A DNA stretch of 64,000 bases from Pseudoalteromonas arctica (GTDB lineage Bacteria; Pseudomonadota; Gammaproteobacteria; Enterobacterales; Alteromonadaceae): positions 1-64,000 of the forward strand of contig NZ_JABBMT010000016.1 of the NCBI RefSeq assembly GCF_012927645.1, in the 5' to 3' direction. Within the stretch, counting starts at the first letter, position 1; each line of letters starts with the position of its first letter. This document shows positions 9,459 to 18,239 of the stretch, in pieces. The notes beneath the pieces are model-generated. The model did no database searches, had not been told where the DNA came from, and saw only the letters and a list, made by a program, of their open reading frames with translations. Made by a program: the position numbers and the translations under genes.

Positions 9459-9917
9459 ATGGAAAATTATCAAATCGATAATCTTGATAAACAGATCCTC
9501 CACGCATTAATGGATAATGCCCGCACAGCCTATGCAGAATTAGCCAAACGGTTTGCCGTTAGCGCAGGTACAATTCATGTACGGATTGAAAAAATGAAGC
9601 AAGCGGGGATCATTACCGGCACCCAAGTTAGCGTCAATGCTAAACAGTTAGGCTACGATGTATGTTGTTTTATTGGCATCAACCTCAATAATGCCCGAGA
9701 CTACCCACAAACCTTATTGCATTTAAAAGAGCTTGAAGAAGTAGTTGAGGCTTATTACACAACCGGTAACTACAGTATTTTTATTAAGGTAATGACACGT
9801 TCAATTGATCATTTACAAGATGTATTGATCAATAAAATTCAAGCTATCGAAGCAATACAGTCAACCGAAACCTTAATTTCATTACAAAACCCAATTAGCC
9901 GCTCAGTAATGCCTTAA
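9459..9917 (+). CDS. asnC: Lrp/AsnC family regulator AsnC
   Basis: The 152-residue protein has an N-terminal winged helix-turn-helix (about 1-60, IDNLDKQILHALMDNART...VSAGTIHVRIEKM) and a C-terminal ligand-binding RAM domain (about 65-150). The protein and its divergent position next to asnA fit AsnC, the asparagine-responsive activator of asnA. The 198-base gap between the two genes should hold its operator. Confidence 0.94.
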   Translation: MENYQIDNLDKQILHALMDNARTAYAELAKRFAVSAGTIHVRIEKMKQAGIITGTQVSVNAKQLGYDVCCFIGINLNNARDYPQTLLHLKELEEVVEAYYTTGNYSIFIKVMTRSIDHLQDVLINKIQAIEAIQSTETLISLQNPISRSVMP

Positions 9918-9971
9918 AACGGTAATTCCCGTATAATAGTGGCAATTTTATGAGTTCAGACAAGGCTAAAA

Positions 9972-10658
9972 ATGGAAAACACTCGCTATCATCGCATTAA
10001 ACACGTACTAGATCGTCGTCAAACCGATTTAACCGTGTGCTTAGAAGATGTGCATAAACACCATAACTTGTCTGCAATTGTTCGCAGCGCTGATGCAGTG
10101 GGTTGCCATAATGTTCATGCAGTATGGCCACAAAACCAAAAATGGCTCACCAATAACACCTCTGGGGGTAGTAAAAATTGGATCGCAACTCACTTACATA
10201 AAGATATCGACAGCGCTGTGGCTATGATGCGTCAGCATAATCCGCAAGTACAAATACTCGCCACTAACTTATGCCCTGATGCAGTTGACTACCGTGAGAT
10301 TGATTACACCCTACCAACAGCCATTATTGTCGGCCAAGAAAAAACGGGGATCTCTCCACAAGCACTTGCCCACGCAGATAAAAACATAATTATTCCAATG
10401 CAAGGCATGGCGCAGTCTCTGAATGTGTCTGTAGCTGCTGCACTGATCTTATTTGAGGCACAAAATCAACGCCTGCAAGCCGGCTTATACGATCGCACTA
10501 TGCTGGATGAGAGCATAAAGCATAAGATGCTATTTGAAGGTTGCCATCCTATCATTGCACAAAAATGCAAAGAAAAATCGCAACCCTATCCAGCCCTCGA
10601 TGAAACTGGTGAAATCATCGCTGATGATGAATTTTGGCACAAATTAAAACATGCTTGA
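9972..10658 (+). CDS. trmH: tRNA (guanosine(18)-2'-O)-methyltransferase TrmH
   Basis: TrmH (SpoU) uses S-adenosylmethionine to methylate the 2'-OH of G18 in tRNA. The 228-residue SPOUT-fold protein shows the three knot motifs: HKHHNLSAIVRSADAVG (motif 1, about 28-44), IIVGQEKTGIS (motif 2) and IPMQGMAQSLNVSVAAALILFE (motif 3). A TATAAT at 9934-9939 may be its -10. It precedes recG, as spoU does in E. coli. Confidence 0.95.
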   Translation: MENTRYHRIKHVLDRRQTDLTVCLEDVHKHHNLSAIVRSADAVGCHNVHAVWPQNQKWLTNNTSGGSKNWIATHLHKDIDSAVAMMRQHNPQVQILATNLCPDAVDYREIDYTLPTAIIVGQEKTGISPQALAHADKNIIIPMQGMAQSLNVSVAAALILFEAQNQRLQAGLYDRTMLDESIKHKMLFEGCHPIIAQKCKEKSQPYPALDETGEIIADDEFWHKLKHA

Positions 10659-10718
10659 TGACAAGCCTGTTCGCACGTAAACTAAAAAGTATCTAAAAAT
10701 GAAAGATTTGAGCGTATT

Positions 10719-12800
10719 GTGTCAAAGCCAACTTTAAGTCGCTACCCAATCACTGACCTCAAAGGCGTTGGTCCAAAGATGGCCGAGCGGCTAAAAAAAC
10801 TCGGTATTAGCACAGTGCAAGATATGCTCTTTCATCTACCGCTTCGATATGAAGACCGCACCCGTATTTATGCTATCAGTGATTTAGCTGTACATAGTCA
10901 TGTCAGCATAGAAGCCACCATAGATACCAGCCAAATTACCTTTGGTAAACGTAAAATGCTCGTTTGCCAAGTAAGCGATGGCACTGGACGACTTACCCTG
11001 CGATTTTTTAATTTTACTGCAGCACAAAAGAATACTTTAAGTAGCGGCAAGGTGATCCGCTGTTTTGGCGAGGTACGCCGTGGCCGCGTCGGCTATGAAA
11101 TGACTCACCCTGAATACAGCCTCAGCGATACACCAAGCGAACAACCAACCGCAACCACACTAACGCCAGTTTACTCGACAACGGAGGGGTTAAAACAACT
11201 GTCGATCCGTGCATTAAGTGATCAGGCGATTACATTACTTGAAAAATATCAGGTAAAAGAGTTATTGCCAGTGCAATTCCAACACGCAGGTATGGACTTA
11301 ACTCAGGCACTGCTACTTTTACATCGCCCCGCTAATGATGTAGATATCACCGCATTAGAGCAAGGCCTGCACCCAGCGCAACAACGTTTGGTGTTTGAAG
11401 AGTTACTGGCGCAAAACCTGAGTTTATTAAAATTACGCCAACAAGGACAACAAGTAAAAGCGGTTGCTCTGAACCCTATTAATCATCTGGAGCATGATTT
11501 TTTAGCGCAGCTCCCCTTTGCTCCCACCAACGCGCAAAACAAAGTCGTCGCTGAAATAAAAAACGATTTGCAATCTCCTTATCCAATGATGCGCTTAGTA
11601 CAAGGCGATGTTGGCTCAGGTAAAACCCTGGTTGCGGCACTGAGTGCCTTAACAGCTATTGCACAGGGCTATCAGGTAGCATTAATGGCACCCACCGAAA
11701 TTCTGTCAGAACAACATGGCATCACTTTCGAAAATTGGTTTACGGCTTTAGATATAACTACAGCATGGCTCGGTGGTAAAACCAAAGGAAAAGAACGCAG
11801 CGCAACGCTTGAAAAAATAGCGTCAGGTGAAGCGCAAATGATTGTTGGAACTCATGCGTTATTTCAAGAACAAGTAACATTTAATAACCTAGTGCTTATT
11901 ATTATTGACGAACAACACCGCTTTGGCGTCCACCAGCGCTTATCGCTACGAGAAAAAGGCCGCTTTGGTGATTGCTACCCCCATCAACTGGTTATGACAG
12001 CAACACCGATCCCACGTACACTGGCGATGACAGCTTATGCCGATTTAGAAACCTCCGTAATTGATGAGTTGCCGCCAGGACGTACCCCAATTAAAACCAT
12101 CGCACTGCCAGATACACGTCGTGATGAAATTATTGCTCGGGTAAAAACAGCCTGTACCGAGCAAGGCCGCCAAGTATATTGGGTGTGCACCTTAATTGAT
12201 GAATCGGAAGCATTGCAATGCCAAGCAGCAGAAGATAGCGCACTGCAATTAACTCATGCACTGCCCGAGTTAACGATAGGGTTAGTTCATGGCCGTATGA
12301 AAGCAGCAGAAAAGCAAGCTATTATGAGCGAGTTCAAAGCTGGAAACATCCATATATTAGTGGCGACAACGGTCATTGAAGTCGGTGTGGATGTGCCAAA
12401 TGCCAGTTTGATCATCATTGAGAATCCTGAACGACTTGGCCTTGCACAATTACATCAGTTGCGTGGTCGAGTTGGTCGTGGTGCAATCGCATCCCATTGT
12501 GTGCTTTTATACCACGCACCGCTATCTCATACTGCACAAAAACGCTTGGCTGTTCTAAGAGATAGCAATGACGGTTTTGTAATTGCTGAACGTGATTTGG
12601 AAATTCGTGGTCCAGGTGAAGTGCTCGGCACTAAACAAACAGGTTTAGCGGAATTTAAAATTGCTGACTTAACCAGAGATAAGCACACACTCAACTTAGT
12701 CAGACCTATCGCACTACAAATGCTCCGCCAGTATCCTGAACAAGTAGAGCAACTAATCAATCGCTGGCTTGCGGGTAAATCAGTGTATGCACAAGCTTGA
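10719..12800 (+). CDS. recG: ATP-dependent DNA helicase RecG
   Basis: RecG is a monomeric double-strand translocase that remodels stalled forks and branched DNA. The 693 residues match E. coli RecG (693). The N-terminal wedge domain binds the DNA junction (about 1-150). Walker A GDVGSGKT lies at about 296-303 and the DEQH box at about 397-400; motif III (MTATPIPRT) and motif VI (QLRGRVGRG) follow. The annotated start is a GTG (SKPTLSRYPITDLKGVG follows). It probably shares a transcript with trmH, 60 bases upstream. Confidence 0.97.
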   Translation: MSKPTLSRYPITDLKGVGPKMAERLKKLGISTVQDMLFHLPLRYEDRTRIYAISDLAVHSHVSIEATIDTSQITFGKRKMLVCQVSDGTGRLTLRFFNFTAAQKNTLSSGKVIRCFGEVRRGRVGYEMTHPEYSLSDTPSEQPTATTLTPVYSTTEGLKQLSIRALSDQAITLLEKYQVKELLPVQFQHAGMDLTQALLLLHRPANDVDITALEQGLHPAQQRLVFEELLAQNLSLLKLRQQGQQVKAVALNPINHLEHDFLAQLPFAPTNAQNKVVAEIKNDLQSPYPMMRLVQGDVGSGKTLVAALSALTAIAQGYQVALMAPTEILSEQHGITFENWFTALDITTAWLGGKTKGKERSATLEKIASGEAQMIVGTHALFQEQVTFNNLVLIIIDEQHRFGVHQRLSLREKGRFGDCYPHQLVMTATPIPRTLAMTAYADLETSVIDELPPGRTPIKTIALPDTRRDEIIARVKTACTEQGRQVYWVCTLIDESEALQCQAAEDSALQLTHALPELTIGLVHGRMKAAEKQAIMSEFKAGNIHILVATTVIEVGVDVPNASLIIIENPERLGLAQLHQLRGRVGRGAIASHCVLLYHAPLSHTAQKRLAVLRDSNDGFVIAERDLEIRGPGEVLGTKQTGLAEFKIADLTRDKHTLNLVRPIALQMLRQYPEQVEQLINRWLAGKSVYAQA

Positions 12801-12804
12801 TAGT

Positions 12805-12836
12805 AAAAAGCCTTACTGTAATAAGTAAGGCTTTTT
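12805..12836. terminator. Bidirectional terminator between recG and the porin gene
   Basis: AAAAAGCCTTACT pairs with AGTAAGGCTTTTT across a 6-base loop, with A/T runs on both sides. It serves both convergent genes. Confidence 0.85.
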
Positions 12837-12850
12837 CAACAGTCTAAAGA

Positions 12851-13768
12851 CTAAAACTTGTATTCCATGCCAACACCTAAGTAATCTTGATCAACATTAC
12901 TGTCCATATCAAAATTAGTATAGAAGGCAAATAGCGTGGTGTTTTTGCTCAATGAGTGATCAACACCAGCAGAGATAGCAGACTTTTTGTCACCCGCATC
13001 AAAATCCATTACTTGGTATTGAACTTTAAATGTATTGCTATCAAGGGTGTAAGCCGCATTAACTAAATAGCCATCGGCATCATCGCTACCATCCACTTTT
13101 TCTTGGCTTTGGTACATTGCACCTAATTTAAAATCAGCTACTTTACCTTGCACTGTAGCACGCACAATATCATAACCATTAACCTCACTATCGGCAGCAA
13201 TTGAGGCATAAACGTTGCTTTTCTTCAGTCCAGCATCGCCATAAGTAAGTGCTAAAGAATAACCATTATCGCCTTCACTCTCTTTTTCAGCAACGTAAGT
13301 TGCAAGCACTTTAAAACCACTTAAATCCTTTGATGAATAAGTTAGCGTATCACTAAGACGGTTTTCACCTTTAAATAAATTTTTGATATCACCTTCAAGG
13401 TTATCAAATAAATCCAACTTTCCTTGTGATTGTTTGAAAGCAGTATCATTACGGCCAATCACGAGTTGACCAAACCCACCTTTTAAACCAACGTATTGAT
13501 TACGTGACGTAACCGTATCTTTAGAATCATCCGAAACATTAACTTGAAATTCGAATTTATAAATAGCTTCTAAGCCATCACTGATGTTTTCAGAGCCTTT
13601 AAAACCGATTCGTGATGCATTACTTTTAATTTCACTGAATGACCCTTCACCGTCATCCGAAGATTGCACAGAGACATTTGCTTTACCATACACATCAACC
13701 TCAGCAAATGTAGAAAAAGATAAACCACTTAACACAGCTAGTAATAGGCTCGACTTTGCAAATTTCAT
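12851..13768 (-). CDS. Gram-negative general porin
   Basis: The 305-residue protein has a Sec signal peptide (about residues 1-22, cleavage after STFA) and then the classic porin start EVDVYGKANVSVQ. Other porin features are a conserved NASRIGFKGSE turn, an ISDGLEAIYKFEFQ strand, NQYVGLKGGFGQLVIGRND, and the C-terminal aromatic residue (GVGMEYKF) that directs outer-membrane assembly. It is probably a trimeric 16-stranded beta-barrel for small solutes. It stands alone, with a 159-base upstream region in which I found no convincing promoter. Confidence 0.88.
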   Translation of the reverse strand: MKFAKSSLLLAVLSGLSFSTFAEVDVYGKANVSVQSSDDGEGSFSEIKSNASRIGFKGSENISDGLEAIYKFEFQVNVSDDSKDTVTSRNQYVGLKGGFGQLVIGRNDTAFKQSQGKLDLFDNLEGDIKNLFKGENRLSDTLTYSSKDLSGFKVLATYVAEKESEGDNGYSLALTYGDAGLKKSNVYASIAADSEVNGYDIVRATVQGKVADFKLGAMYQSQEKVDGSDDADGYLVNAAYTLDSNTFKVQYQVMDFDAGDKKSAISAGVDHSLSKNTTLFAFYTNFDMDSNVDQDYLGVGMEYKF

Positions 13769-13927
13769 ATTATTTCCTCAATAAACGCAACAGACTAATT
13801 TTTAATTCGCTGCATTTTGCCTGCATTAAGTGACACAAATATTACAATGGAAACATTTATGACTCATAGCATTCATGAAAATGAACAACAAAAGATATCA
13901 AATCAACATAAAACTGTAATATGAAGC

Positions 13928-14803
13928 TTACTTAGCACTAAATTCACTGCTTATTGTTGGTGTTAATTCCAGTAATAAATTAACCAACCTCTCAAGCAAA
14001 GGTTGTTGTTCATTATCTCGGTGATAAGCGACAAAAATATCCCGAGAAGTATGTTCCACATCAGACACTCGATGTAGCTCCCCTTTATCTAGATGGCTTT
14101 TCGCTAAAACTTCAGGAATAAATGCACTACCTCCACATTGTAGTATTAAATCTAGTGCAATGCGTCCTGTGCTGGTGCGAAAATATGGTGGCGTGTGGCC
14201 AGTAAATTGCCGTGCATGCCAAAGTGAGAAGGTAGTTCCCCAGTCAACATAGACATATTGATTATCAAAAAAATTTTCATTCGCAGTTCCTGCAAATGCG
14301 CTGATAGGTATAATTGGTAAGGTGCAAATACGCTCAACGACTAATTCATCTACTTTTGGTGGGTCAAATAAAATCGCAAGATCTAAGGTGCGTTCCAATA
14401 ATAATCGTGTACTTTCTTGCTGTGCTTTTACTTCAGCCACCAGCGATACCCCTGGCATTGCAGAAACAATATTAGTGATACCAAACTGTAAAAAAGCATC
14501 CCAAATATTGGGAGTCCCTGCTAAGCTCACTTGCTTATGCATATTATCAGCAAGAGCAACATCGACTTTAGCTCGTTGCATACCAGTAATAATCATTTGC
14601 GCATGCGGTAATAAGCGCTCGCCTGGTGCAGTCAATTGGATGTTATTACGTTGGCGGATAAATAAATTAACCCCTAGTCCTTGTTCTAATTGGCGAATTC
14701 GAAAACTCACCGCAGACTGCGTAATATAAAGGTTTTCAGCCGCTTTACCAAAGTGACGAGTACGTACCACTTCAACAAAGGTTTTCAATAAATCTATATC
14801 CAA
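13928..14803 (-). CDS. hdfR: LysR-type regulator, HdfR-like
   Basis: The 291-residue protein begins MDIDLLKTFVEVVRTRHFGKAA, then QSAVSFRIRQLE and NNIQLTAPGERLL, very like E. coli HdfR, a LysR regulator that lowers flhDC expression. The winged helix is at about 1-60 and the effector domain at about 90-290. The assignment is reinforced by the divergent maoP-like gene next to it, the same hdfR/maoP arrangement as in E. coli. No flhDC lies in the window, and the target here is not known. Confidence 0.82.
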   Translation of the reverse strand: MDIDLLKTFVEVVRTRHFGKAAENLYITQSAVSFRIRQLEQGLGVNLFIRQRNNIQLTAPGERLLPHAQMIITGMQRAKVDVALADNMHKQVSLAGTPNIWDAFLQFGITNIVSAMPGVSLVAEVKAQQESTRLLLERTLDLAILFDPPKVDELVVERICTLPIIPISAFAGTANENFFDNQYVYVDWGTTFSLWHARQFTGHTPPYFRTSTGRIALDLILQCGGSAFIPEVLAKSHLDKGELHRVSDVEHTSRDIFVAYHRDNEQQPLLERLVNLLLELTPTISSEFSAK

Positions 14804-14894
14804 TTATTTATCCTCACGATAAAAATTTTTTGTTTAATAAATTACCCAACTTGATCCATACTCCAGCTTGAAAATAGGGTATGAGGAAACAGCC

Positions 14895-15269
14895 ATGAGC
14901 AATGATATTTCACTACTTCGCCAAGCATTTGTAAGTCAACGTCAGTTTTATGATGATCAAAACTTTCCGCGCGGATTCGGCCGCAGCGGTAATTTTACTT
15001 TACTAGAAGCCAGTATCCTTGAACAACACGGTGTTGTTCTAAAAGGGTTATATAATAAAACCCTTGAACCACAAAATGAAATTCAAGAACAATTTTTTGC
15101 TGTTGTCTCTGGCAACCAAGAGCCAACCAACGCAATTGAGCGTGCGTGGATTAAATATCTAAAGCTAACGACCTGTAAAGCAAAGTTTCATACGCTGTTT
15201 GGGCGTTCTAAAATTTCAAGTCCTGGGCTACAAAATCCAGACTACTATTCGGGGTCTGATAGCTTATAA
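14895..15269 (+). CDS. maoP: MaoP/YifE-like (DUF413) protein
   Basis: The 124-residue protein carries the DUF413 pattern FYDDQNFPRGFGRSGNFT...LEQHG, and then RAWIKYLKL...FHTLFGR, matching E. coli MaoP (YifE). MaoP acts with the maoS DNA site to organise the Ori macrodomain. I use the ATG at 14895, which has GAGGAAAC just upstream; the longer frame from 14868 is not conserved. It is divergent from hdfR, as in E. coli. Whether a maoS-like site exists in the 91-base gap I cannot say. Confidence 0.85.
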   Translation: MSNDISLLRQAFVSQRQFYDDQNFPRGFGRSGNFTLLEASILEQHGVVLKGLYNKTLEPQNEIQEQFFAVVSGNQEPTNAIERAWIKYLKLTTCKAKFHTLFGRSKISSPGLQNPDYYSGSDSL

Positions 15270-15358
15270 AACTAATAATGTTATTTGCTTTTTCGTGTTT
15301 TAACGGTTACAACTTGTATGACTAAATAAATTTGCCAGTGCCAAAAACAAGGTGTTAC

Positions 15359-16594
15359 GTGACACGAAAAATACTCATCATTGAAGATACGCCAACTATA
15401 GCGCGAGTGCAAAAACACATTGCTACTACAGTTGGCTATGATGTTGATATAGCAGGTTCATTAGCGCAAGCAAAAGAATTAATTAGTAAAAATAACTATT
15501 TTTGCGCTGTAGTAGACTTTATTCTACCTGATGCACCACAAGGCGAGGCCGTTCCCTGCACTATTGAAGCTCAAATTCCGACCATAGTAATGACTGGTAA
15601 TATAGATGCAAAGACCCGCGATATCGTCGAAAAATACCCGATCATTGATTATATCACCAAAGAGAATAAGCAAGCCTACCATTATTTAGAAAAGCAACTA
15701 CAGCGCTTACCGCGCAACGAAAACGTTAAAGTATTAGTCGTCGATGACTCAGCATCAGCACGACTGCATATATGCAGCTTACTTAAACGTCATAAATATC
15801 AAATATTACAAGCCAGTGATGGCATTGAAGCACTTGCAGTGCTTGAACAAACCCCCGATATAGCCGTTATAATTGCAGATAACGAAATGCCTAACATGAA
15901 TGGGGATGAATTATGTGGTGAAATTCGTCGTTTATACAGCAATGATGAAAAAGCAATAATCGGTATTTCTGGCTCTAATGCAGTGCATCTTTCGGCGCGT
16001 TTTTTAAAAAGTGGCGCAAACGACTATTTACGCAAGCCATTTAATAACGAAGAATTTTATTGCCGTTTGAGTCAGAACGTTGATATGCTGGAACAAATAG
16101 CCACCATTCGCTTGCAAGCGAACACTGACTATTTAACTAAACTACCTAATCGTCGCTACTTCTTTGAAGAAGCTGAAAAATCGTTAAAAAAAATGCAGAA
16201 AAAAGAGTTAACTCCCTCTTTGGCGATGCTCGATATTGACCATTTCAAAGCAATCAATGATACCTATGGCCACGATGCTGGTGATGAAGTACTGAGAGGG
16301 CTTGCAATTTCTTTTGCAAAATACTTTACAAAAGACTTGGCAGCTCGTTTAGGCGGTGAAGAGTTTGCTGTGTATTTCAATGACACAAATAAAGATGAAG
16401 TATTGAAACGTCTGGATAATTTTCGTCACTTTGTGGAACTCAACAGCCCTGAATTTAGCAAAGAAAAAATTCAATTTACGCTCTCTATTGGTTATGCACA
16501 CGGGCCTGTTTATCAAATTGATCAATTATTAAAACAGGCCGATATTAAACTGTACGATGCCAAACAAAATGGCCGTAATTGTGTAATGAGTTAA
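15359..16594 (+). CDS. Two-receiver diguanylate cyclase (REC-REC-GGDEF)
   Basis: The 411-residue protein has two receiver domains (about 4-118 with D53, and 124-245 with D174) followed by a GGDEF domain (about 255-411). The active-site motif is GGEEF at 332-336, so it should be able to make c-di-GMP. The usual inhibitory RxxD five residues upstream is FTKD here, so product inhibition through the I-site is probably lost. I choose the GTG at 15359 with AAGGTG just upstream; a TTG at 15332 would add nine residues. There is no histidine kinase next to it, so the phosphodonor is unknown. Confidence 0.88.
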   Translation: MTRKILIIEDTPTIARVQKHIATTVGYDVDIAGSLAQAKELISKNNYFCAVVDFILPDAPQGEAVPCTIEAQIPTIVMTGNIDAKTRDIVEKYPIIDYITKENKQAYHYLEKQLQRLPRNENVKVLVVDDSASARLHICSLLKRHKYQILQASDGIEALAVLEQTPDIAVIIADNEMPNMNGDELCGEIRRLYSNDEKAIIGISGSNAVHLSARFLKSGANDYLRKPFNNEEFYCRLSQNVDMLEQIATIRLQANTDYLTKLPNRRYFFEEAEKSLKKMQKKELTPSLAMLDIDHFKAINDTYGHDAGDEVLRGLAISFAKYFTKDLAARLGGEEFAVYFNDTNKDEVLKRLDNFRHFVELNSPEFSKEKIQFTLSIGYAHGPVYQIDQLLKQADIKLYDAKQNGRNCVMS

Positions 16595-17514
16595 AGTGGT
16601 TTTGTTGGCATAGCGACATTTATCTGCTTACGCTTTTGCGATTGTCGATAAGAATCCCAACTGAAGATAGCCAACGCGCCCCAAATACAGGCAAACGTCA
16701 CGACTCGTTCAGCACTAAATACTTCACCATAAAATACCACCGCCAATACAAACATTAAACTTGGCCCAATATATTGGAAAAACCCTAAGGTAGTATATTG
16801 CAATCGCTTGGCTGCACCTGTAAAGCACAGTAGTGGCAGTGTGGTAATAACGCCTGCACTGATCAACAATACATTAGTATGCCAATCATTCGCTACGAAA
16901 TCAGAGCTGTTTGATGGCGTCATTAACCACCAATACATTAAAGCAACTGGCAATAATATTAATGCCTCTAGTAGTAACCCCGGCAATGATTCGATAGGTA
17001 ACTTTTTACGAAGTAAGCCATACACAGCAAATGACCCTGCTAATGAAAGTGCTACCACCGGAAATGAGCCAAAACTAATAACTTGGATCACTACACCACA
17101 TAACGCCAGAGCAACCGCTACCGCTTGCCATTTGCGTAGTTTTTCACTTAAAAACAGCATACCTAGTAATACGTTTAATAACGGATTGATATAATAACCA
17201 AGACTTGCATCAAGCATATGGTCATTATTAACCGCCCAAATAAACAGCCCCCAGTTAAAACCAAGTAAGGTGGCCGTAATCACCAGCATAGCAATGAGTT
17301 TAGGGTGTTTAAGTACATGCTGTACTTTATGCCATTGCTTCATTATTGCAACAATAATGACGATGAATAATACCGACCAAACCACACGATGCATCAGTAT
17401 TTCAAAAGCTGATATATGCTGTAGTAATTTAAAATAAATAGGCGCTAAGCCCCACATAAAAAAAGCCATACAGGCTAAGATAACACCTTTACGCTGTTCA
17501 GGATTAGTTGGCAT
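16591..17514 (-). CDS. rarD: RarD family permease (EamA fold)
   Basis: The 307-residue integral membrane protein has about ten hydrophobic segments and the RarD signature MWGLAPIYFKLLQHISAFEILMHR at its start. E. coli RarD has 296 residues. The family belongs to the drug/metabolite transporters; its substrate is not established. I use the ATG at 17514 (MPTNPEQRKG), since the longer TTG-started frame overlaps yigI. Its stop codon overlaps the end of the convergent GGDEF gene by 4 bases. It follows yigI, as in E. coli. Confidence 0.9.
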   Translation of the reverse strand: MPTNPEQRKGVILACMAFFMWGLAPIYFKLLQHISAFEILMHRVVWSVLFIVIIVAIMKQWHKVQHVLKHPKLIAMLVITATLLGFNWGLFIWAVNNDHMLDASLGYYINPLLNVLLGMLFLSEKLRKWQAVAVALALCGVVIQVISFGSFPVVALSLAGSFAVYGLLRKKLPIESLPGLLLEALILLPVALMYWWLMTPSNSSDFVANDWHTNVLLISAGVITTLPLLCFTGAAKRLQYTTLGFFQYIGPSLMFVLAVVFYGEVFSAERVVTFACIWGALAIFSWDSYRQSQKRKQINVAMPTKPL

Positions 17515-17566
17515 ATATTGTTTCTGATGTAGATGAAAGGTAACTAGTTTACCTGTCAGCTGCGTT

Positions 17567-18022
17567 TTAGCCAACTAAATAAGTTGCCGTACCAAAAGCT
17601 ATTTGAATGCCTTGTTCGTTATGGAGCTCCATCCGACATACGCATACCTTGTTACCAGAGCGAATTAGTTTAGCACTAGCGGTAAATTCTAGCCCTTTGC
17701 CAGGACGCAAGTAATCTGTGCGTAAATCTATAGTACCAAGTGTCGCTAGTTTGGTTTGAATACTAACTATATTAAGCTCTGTGAGCTTATCTATCATCGC
17801 CGCCGCCGCGAGCATCCCCCCCACATTATCAAGCACCGCAGAGATCACCCCACCATGGAGAATTTTTTGAGTGGGGTTACCAATAAAGACATCCTGCCAA
17901 GGAAAGCTTATTTGCGCCTGCTCAGCATCAAGTGATTTAACTTTTATTTGTAAAAACTGGTTAAACGGCATTTGCTCTACAAAAACTTTAGCAACTTGGT
18001 CAATTAATTGGGTTTTATTCAT
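17567..18022 (-). CDS. yigI: YigI-like acyl-CoA thioesterase
   Basis: The 151-residue hot-dog fold protein has the thioesterase motif ILHGGVISAVLDNVGG (about 54-69) and the stretch GTIDLRTDYLRPGKG, close to E. coli YigI, reported as a medium/long-chain acyl-CoA thioesterase. The order yigI-rarD next to recQ is also that of E. coli, which supports the name. The ATG start is conserved (MPFNQFLQIK soon follows). Confidence 0.87.
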   Translation of the reverse strand: MNKTQLIDQVAKVFVEQMPFNQFLQIKVKSLDAEQAQISFPWQDVFIGNPTQKILHGGVISAVLDNVGGMLAAAAMIDKLTELNIVSIQTKLATLGTIDLRTDYLRPGKGLEFTASAKLIRSGNKVCVCRMELHNEQGIQIAFGTATYLVG

Positions 18023-18039
18023 TATTATTATCCGCTATT

Positions 18040-18158
18040 TATACCCTACTCTCAGCGTTGTTACTTCTTAAAAGGAACGGCCATTCTTGCAAAGTAACGC
18101 CTTGATATTAAGCCCCTGTGAAACGCTGAATTCTGTATCTTTAGGTGGCTTGGGTATA
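18040..18158 (+). repeat. Interspersed repeat, copy A (119 bp)
   Basis: The element begins TATACCC and ends GGGTATA, short terminal inverted repeats. About 110 of its bases match 37671-37788 in reverse complement, and its right-hand end matches the palindrome at 56679-56734. It lies between the divergent yigI and recQ genes and has no open reading frame. The size and ends suggest a small non-autonomous mobile or REP-like element. Confidence 0.85.
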
Positions 18159-18239
18159 TGACTGGTAAGATGAGTAAAGCACAACTAAAAAGAAAATGCG
18201 ATAAAAAGCACCTATGCAAGGTCGCCTAAAAGCTCTAAA

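Noticed and set aside
16591-17574. Longer rarD start (TTG at 17574)
   Set aside because: It would overlap yigI and add 20 residues not present in the family. The ATG at 17514 fits E. coli RarD.
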